Shown here piece after piece: positions 59,603-64,000 of a stretch of 64,000 nt of DNA (position 1 is the first letter of the stretch; each line of letters opens with the position of its first letter). The DNA is from Aliidiomarina sanyensis (lineage in GTDB: Bacteria > Pseudomonadota > Gammaproteobacteria > Enterobacterales > Alteromonadaceae), in contig NZ_PIPM01000003.1 in the NCBI RefSeq assembly GCF_003987175.1, positions 124,001-188,000 on the forward strand, in the 5' to 3' direction. The notes below the pieces were generated by a model. It saw only the letters and a list, made by a program, of their open reading frames with translations. It was not told the origin of the DNA and ran no database searches. Made by a program: the position numbers and the translations under genes.

Positions 59603-61261
59603 ATGACATCCCGATTGACAGAATTTCCGGTCGCCACCGTGCGCTTAACGCTCGACTATCAAGCTGATCCTGTCCACATGTTTCGTCAACTCACGGCAGG
59701 GCAAAGCAAACAAGCAGAGCATATCTTGCTTGAGTCAGCTGAGATCTCCTCCCGTCAAAACCTAAAAAGTATTTTGATGGTAGATGCAGCGCTTCGCCTG
59801 ATCTGCCGCGGAGATATCGTCACCATTGAAGCGGTTTCCGATAGCGGTGCGCTGCTGCTGCCCTGGATTGCGGAACAGCTTCAACCCGACGCAACCATAG
59901 TAGAGAGTGTCCCCTCTCAGAAGCGCACTTTGGTTCTGCGTTACACCCCCCCGCCCGAAGGGTTAAGCGAACAGGAGCGTCTGCAGTATCCAAGTCAAGT
60001 GGCTCCGCTGCGGCTCCTCCAACAACAACTCAAGCACCAGGGACAAAACCACCCCCTCGGGATTTTCCTTACAGGTGTTTTTGCCTATGACTTTCTGGCA
60101 ACCTTTGAGTCCTTACCAGATGTGCCTGAGGGCGCGAACACCTGCCCAGACTATCAATTCTATCTCGCCGAAACCTTGGTCGTAGTAGACCATGCGCGGG
60201 AACACACAGAACTGCTCGGTCTGCTCCCTCACAGTGACCGTCAGGCGGAAGAAGACCGTCGCGGTCAACGTTTATACCAGCGCATGGGCGAACTGATGGC
60301 GCGCTTGCAGGCTCCAACAACTCCGACTGCGACGCCTCCCATCTCAACTCAGCCCGCGGCCAAAGATTCAGCCTCCATTGAGGCCCAGCCTTCGCAAGCC
60401 GTGTTTGCCGAAATTGTTGAGTCCATGAAAGAACATATTCGTGCCGGGGATATCTTTCAGGTGGTGCCTTCACGCGAGTTCTCGCTCCCCTGCTCCGATG
60501 CGCTCGGGAGTTATGAGGCACTGAAACGCAGCAATCCAAGTCCCTACATGTTCTATCTCAAAACCAACGAGTTTGAACTCTTTGGAGCATCACCCGAATC
60601 GGCCTTGAAATATACCCATGCCTCCCGCCAAGTCGAACTCTATCCAATTGCTGGAACGCGCCCGAGAGCGCGCGATGCCGCTGGGAACATTCGTCTCGAT
60701 CAAGATAGTCGGATCGAGCTGGCTCTGCGCCAAGACCAGAAAGAATTGGCCGAACACATGATGCTTGTCGATCTCGCGCGCAACGATCTCGCTCGGATTG
60801 CCAGGGTCGGCTCTCGATATGTCGCTGATCTACTCAAGGTCGATCGATACTCCCACGTGATGCATCTGGTATCTCGCGTCGTCGCAACCTTAGCCGATAC
60901 CTACGATGCGCTCGACGCCTATCGCGCCTGTATGAATATGGGAACCCTCGTGGGGGCGCCCAAGCTCAGTGCGGCAACCTTGATTCGTCAAGCGGAGCAA
61001 AAACGGCGCGGCAGTTACGGAGGCGCGGTGGGCTACCTCAGTGGCAACGGTGATATGGATACTTGCATTGTGATTCGCTCCGCTTTCGTACGAAATGGTA
61101 TCGCAACAGTGCAGGCCGGAGCTGGCGTTGTGTTTGATTCGGACCCCGCCGCAGAAGTCGCTGAAACAGAGCAAAAGGCCGACGCTGTCCTTCAGGCGAT
61201 TCAACAACATGAACAAGCGCAGAAATTGGTATCAGCTCACACAGAGGAGTTCGTAAAATGA
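59603..61261 (+). CDS. trpE: Anthranilate synthase component I
   Basis: TrpE makes anthranilate from chorismate with ammonia from TrpG. The 552-residue chain has HILLESAEI (LLES, part of the tryptophan feedback site, residues about 46-49). The chorismate-binding half follows (GDIFQVVPSREF, FGASPESALKY, PIAGTRPRARD, GTLVGAPKLSAATLI, GGAVGYLSGNGDMDTCI). AAAGGG lies before the ATG at 59603. Its stop overlaps the trpG start (ATGA), so the two subunits are probably made in equal amounts. The alanine in PIAGT distinguishes it from the PabB at 19.0 kb. Confidence 0.97.
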   Translation: MTSRLTEFPVATVRLTLDYQADPVHMFRQLTAGQSKQAEHILLESAEISSRQNLKSILMVDAALRLICRGDIVTIEAVSDSGALLLPWIAEQLQPDATIVESVPSQKRTLVLRYTPPPEGLSEQERLQYPSQVAPLRLLQQQLKHQGQNHPLGIFLTGVFAYDFLATFESLPDVPEGANTCPDYQFYLAETLVVVDHAREHTELLGLLPHSDRQAEEDRRGQRLYQRMGELMARLQAPTTPTATPPISTQPAAKDSASIEAQPSQAVFAEIVESMKEHIRAGDIFQVVPSREFSLPCSDALGSYEALKRSNPSPYMFYLKTNEFELFGASPESALKYTHASRQVELYPIAGTRPRARDAAGNIRLDQDSRIELALRQDQKELAEHMMLVDLARNDLARIARVGSRYVADLLKVDRYSHVMHLVSRVVATLADTYDALDAYRACMNMGTLVGAPKLSAATLIRQAEQKRRGSYGGAVGYLSGNGDMDTCIVIRSAFVRNGIATVQAGAGVVFDSDPAAEVAETEQKADAVLQAIQQHEQAQKLVSAHTEEFVK

Positions 61262-61902
61262 CTCAGATTGGCGAAATTTTACTGCTCGACAATCAAGATA
61301 GCTTTACCTACAACCTAGTCGACGAGCTGGCACAACTGGGATACGGACTAACCGTCTATCGAAACACAGTTCCGGTCTCCGTCATTGCCGCGCACCTGGA
61401 GCGTGCCGCACAGGTGGGCCCAGTGTTGCTGTGTTTGTCACCCGGCCCTGGCCACCCAAAAACCGCTGGAAACCTGATGGAGGTGATCGCCATGGCCGCT
61501 GGGCGCTACCCTCTGCTTGGCGTATGTCTTGGATTTCAAGCACTGATTGACTACTTCGGCGGCACTGTCGATCGCTGCCATGAGACCGTTCATGGCAAGC
61601 CCAGCCGGATTCAGTGCACCAATCACCCGATTTTTAATGGGTTAAAAATGCCCTTGCCAGTCGCTCGATATCACTCCCTGCAAGCCATCCATGTCCCGAA
61701 TTCGGTCAACATTATTGCCGAGGTAAACGACATTCCAATGGCTTTTGAGCATCCCGGTATGAAAGCGATTGGCTTTCAGTTTCATCCAGAATCTATTATG
61801 ACCAGTGAAGGCAGTCAGCTGTTAAAGCAAACCATTGATTATCTGACAGGCGCCACACACACCACGGAAACATCTCAGGAGGCATCATGCGCGAACTTGT
61901 AA
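61258..61902 (+). CDS. trpG: Anthranilate synthase component II (glutamine amidotransferase)
   Basis: TrpG hydrolyses glutamine and feeds ammonia to TrpE. The class I amidotransferase triad is visible: cysteine in LLGVCLGFQAL, with histidine and glutamate in GFQFHPESIM. The oxyanion region LCLSPGPGHP is also present. Here it is a separate 214-residue protein, not fused to TrpD as in E. coli. It starts inside the trpE stop and ends 16 bases into trpD. It might also serve PabB, since no pabA is in the window (inference). Confidence 0.96.
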   Translation: MTQIGEILLLDNQDSFTYNLVDELAQLGYGLTVYRNTVPVSVIAAHLERAAQVGPVLLCLSPGPGHPKTAGNLMEVIAMAAGRYPLLGVCLGFQALIDYFGGTVDRCHETVHGKPSRIQCTNHPIFNGLKMPLPVARYHSLQAIHVPNSVNIIAEVNDIPMAFEHPGMKAIGFQFHPESIMTSEGSQLLKQTIDYLTGATHTTETSQEASCANL

Positions 61903-62885
61903 AGCTGCTCAATGCGGAGGCTCTGACGCTGGAAGAGAGTCAAAAGCTGTTTGGCCATATTCTCGCGAATCAAATGACACAGAACCAAATCGCAGCCATG
62001 TTGGTGGCCATGAAAGTGCGCGGCGAAACACCTGAAGAGATCGCGGGGGCTGCCTTGGCGCTTCTCAATGGCTGCAAACAATTTCCCGCTCTCGATTTTC
62101 CCGTCGCCGATACCTGTGGAACTGGCGGTGATGGTAGTAACACAATTAATATTTCCACTGCGGCAGCTCTCGTGCTTGCCAGCATGGGCGTGGCCGTCGC
62201 CAAACATGGGAATCGCAGTGTTTCCTCTCGTTCAGGTTCAGCGGATGTGCTTGAAGCGCTCGGTGTACCGCTCGATTTATCGCCTGATGAAAACCATCAA
62301 CTTCTTAAAGAACACAAGTTTTGCTTCTTATTTGCCCCCCACTATCACCCGGGTGTGCGCTACGCTATGCCGGTCCGCCAAGAATTAAAAACTCGAACCC
62401 TGTTCAATCTGCTTGGCCCGTTAATTAATCCCGCGCGGCCTCAAGCACAGCTCCTTGGTGTCTACACCGAGGCATTATGCCGCCCATTAGCGCAAACACT
62501 GCAATTACTGGGGTGTCCTCGTGCGATGGTTGTGCATGGCAGCGGACTTGACGAGGTGGCTTTGCATGGTGCAACCACGGTAGTCGAGGTCAATGGCAAG
62601 GAGCTCATTGAGTACCAACTCACACCCGAGGATTTTGGCTTCCCACGCGCAGACATTGAGAGCCTCCGCGGCGGCGACGCTGACCAGAACGCGCGTATGC
62701 TAAAAGCCGTTTTTGCCGGCCAAGGTGAGCCTGAACATGCCCATGCAATTGCAATGAATGCCGGCTGCATTCGCTATTTGCTCGGCCATTCAAAGAATGT
62801 GCGTGATGGAGCGCATGAGGTCTTAGAACACATCCAAAGCGGGAAAGCACTCACGCACTTACAACGATTGCAGGAGGCATTTTAA
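61887..62885 (+). CDS. trpD: Anthranilate phosphoribosyltransferase
   Basis: TrpD joins anthranilate to PRPP. The 332-residue protein has the PRPP-binding motif DTCGTGGDGSNTINIST, the KHGNRSVSSRSGSADVLEALG stretch (split over the active site) and the late motif VVHGSGLDEVALHG. CAGGAGG precedes the ATG at 61887, inside the end of trpG, indicating translational coupling. trpCF follows after one base. Confidence 0.97.
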   Translation: MRELVKLLNAEALTLEESQKLFGHILANQMTQNQIAAMLVAMKVRGETPEEIAGAALALLNGCKQFPALDFPVADTCGTGGDGSNTINISTAAALVLASMGVAVAKHGNRSVSSRSGSADVLEALGVPLDLSPDENHQLLKEHKFCFLFAPHYHPGVRYAMPVRQELKTRTLFNLLGPLINPARPQAQLLGVYTEALCRPLAQTLQLLGCPRAMVVHGSGLDEVALHGATTVVEVNGKELIEYQLTPEDFGFPRADIESLRGGDADQNARMLKAVFAGQGEPEHAHAIAMNAGCIRYLLGHSKNVRDGAHEVLEHIQSGKALTHLQRLQEAF

Positions 62886-62886
62886 C

Positions 62887-64000
62887 GTGGCTGTGACTGA
62901 ATTTATAAATGCGTCTACCCCGACTGTGCTACAAAAAATCTGCGCCACTCGACAAACGCGTCTTGAGGAGATGCGTGTGCACTATCCGGAGGATACCGTG
63001 TTTCAGGCAGCGGAAGAAATGACTCGCCCGACGCGCGACTTTACGGCTGCACTCCAGACGGATTCGGCAGCTTTTATTCTCGAGTGTAAAAAAGCGTCCC
63101 CATCCAAAGGGGTCATTTGCAGTGATTTTGATCCCGTTGCGATCGCACGGGTGTATCAAAGTTATGCAGCCGCGATCTCGGTCCTTACAGAGCCTGACTA
63201 TTTTCAAGGCGATTTCTCCTACCTTCAAGCGGTCAGCGCCCATGTGCAAGTCCCCGTGTTATGCAAAGACTTTATCTTTAGTCGGTATCAAGTGGCCTTG
63301 GCACGTTACTTTGGAGCAGATGCCATCCTGCTCATGCTCTCTGTCCTTGATGATGAAACCTATCGTGCACTGAGTATTTACGCAGAACAACTTGGATTGC
63401 ACATTTTAACGGAAGTGAGTGATGCGGATGAAATGCGTCGGGCCACGGCATTAAACGCCAAAGTCATTGGCATTAATCATCGAAATCTGCGCGATCTCTC
63501 TGTGGATTTACACCGTAGTGAAGTCCTGAGCGCACTTGCACCCAATGAAGCCGTGCTGATTGCTGAATCGGGAATAGAAACAAATGAGCAGGTCCGCCAA
63601 ATTGCGCCATTTGTGAATGGCTTTCTCGTGGGAGGTGCGCTGACCGCACAAACGGATATTGACGCTGCCTGTCGTCGGCTGCTTTACGGTGCGCACAAGG
63701 TGTGTGGATTGACTCGCCCCGCTCATGCATTGATGGCGCGAGATGCCGGCGCATGCTTTGGTGGCCTGATATTTGCCAAACGGTCTCCTCGGTGTATTTC
63801 GCTGCAACAGGCGAAGTCGATCTGCGCGGTCGGTGGATTGCAGTATGTGGGCGTTTTTGCTCTCGATGACTATCACGGATTGTCGGCCACAGAAATCGCT
63901 GGGAACTTGGTGCGTATCGCGCAAGAGCTGCAACTGCGTGCGATCCAGTTACATGACGTTCCTGACTTCCTCGCGCGCCAACCTGATGCAGCAAAAACAC
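62887..64000 (+). CDS. trpC: Bifunctional indole-3-glycerol phosphate synthase / phosphoribosylanthranilate isomerase, 5' part
   Basis: A GTG at 62887 with AGGAGG nine bases upstream (62872-62877) begins a frame open to the window end (371 codons of about 450). The IGPS barrel (1-255) has FILECKKASPSKGVI, VPVLCKDFIFSRYQ, AILLMLSVLDDE, IGINHRNLRDLSVDL and IAESGIETNEQV. The isomerase half begins with HKVCGLTRPAHALMARDAGA and GLIFAKRSPRCIS, so TrpF is fused to TrpC as in E. coli. trpB and trpA are expected just beyond the window. Confidence 0.95.
   Translation, partial: MAVTEFINASTPTVLQKICATRQTRLEEMRVHYPEDTVFQAAEEMTRPTRDFTAALQTDSAAFILECKKASPSKGVICSDFDPVAIARVYQSYAAAISVLTEPDYFQGDFSYLQAVSAHVQVPVLCKDFIFSRYQVALARYFGADAILLMLSVLDDETYRALSIYAEQLGLHILTEVSDADEMRRATALNAKVIGINHRNLRDLSVDLHRSEVLSALAPNEAVLIAESGIETNEQVRQIAPFVNGFLVGGALTAQTDIDAACRRLLYGAHKVCGLTRPAHALMARDAGACFGGLIFAKRSPRCISLQQAKSICAVGGLQYVGVFALDDYHGLSATEIAGNLVRIAQELQLRAIQLHDVPDFLARQPDAAKT

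Noticed and set aside
63473-64000. Minus-strand open frame at the window end
   Set aside because: It lies antisense to trpCF, which is clearly coding with conserved motifs.

Overview
The window is a chromosomal segment of a marine-type gammaproteobacterium, most likely from the Alteromonadales/Idiomarinaceae neighbourhood. This rests on protein resemblance and gene order, not on a marker tree. The blocks rnm|trp, gloB-yafS-rnhA-dnaQ-tRNA-Asp, zipA-ligA, rpsP-rimM-trmD-rplS/ffh-ypjD-corB and alaS-csrA-tRNA-Ser-tRNA-Arg are arranged as in E. coli. The cell, however, uses Smc/ScpAB rather than MukBEF and carries a sodium-pumping oxaloacetate decarboxylase. I saw no prophage, transposase, CRISPR array or defence island.

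Layout. 1-5.1 kb: 5' part of dnaE, three identical tRNA-Asp genes, a repeat cluster, dnaQ, and divergent rnhA. 5.1-11.5 kb: yafS, gloB, mltD, ligA, zipA. 11.6-25.9 kb: smc, an outer-membrane barrel protein, rmuC, class I fumarase, pabB, nudL, sdaA, cysB, yciH, and a SpoIIE-like phosphatase/kinase with its STAS partner. 26.1-32.4 kb: two secreted amidohydrolase-family proteins, cytochrome c', cytochrome b561 and a lone receiver protein. 32.4-40.0 kb: a five-copy 81-bp tandem repeat, tyrA, the rpsP operon, ffh, ypjD and corB. 40.1-49.6 kb: a lytic transglycosylase lipoprotein, gshA, a hybrid histidine kinase, a 55-residue membrane peptide, oadGAB, tRNA-Arg x2, tRNA-Ser and csrA. 49.9-59.2 kb: a long leftward series alaS, recX, SIMPL lipoprotein, agmatine deiminase-like, rluB, scpB, scpA, yciO, rnm. 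59.3-64.0 kb: the trp operon, with a leader peptide (three consecutive Trp codons), attenuator, trpE, trpG, trpD and the start of trpCF.

How the parts work together. The window is mostly housekeeping: replication (DnaE, DnaQ, RNase HI, LigA), division and condensation (ZipA, Smc, ScpA, ScpB), translation (ribosomal proteins S16 and L19, TrmD, RimM, Ffh, AlaS, six tRNAs), chorismate-derived pathways (TyrA, PabB, Trp enzymes), thiol metabolism (GshA, GloB, CysB) and energy/Na+ economy (OadGAB, fumarase). The less ordinary parts are: a family of hairpin-rich intergenic repeats lying directly against stop codons at three loci; a partner-switching module whose receiver domain has lost its acceptor aspartate; an amidohydrolase pair in which only one of three modules keeps the canonical HxH; absence of recA from its usual place next to recX; and a readable trp attenuator.

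No clearly undescribed multi-gene system is evident. The best candidates for new biology are the repeat family, the amidohydrolase pair and the degenerate-receiver partner switch. Starts were chosen from ribosome-binding sites and family length where the longest frame looked too long.
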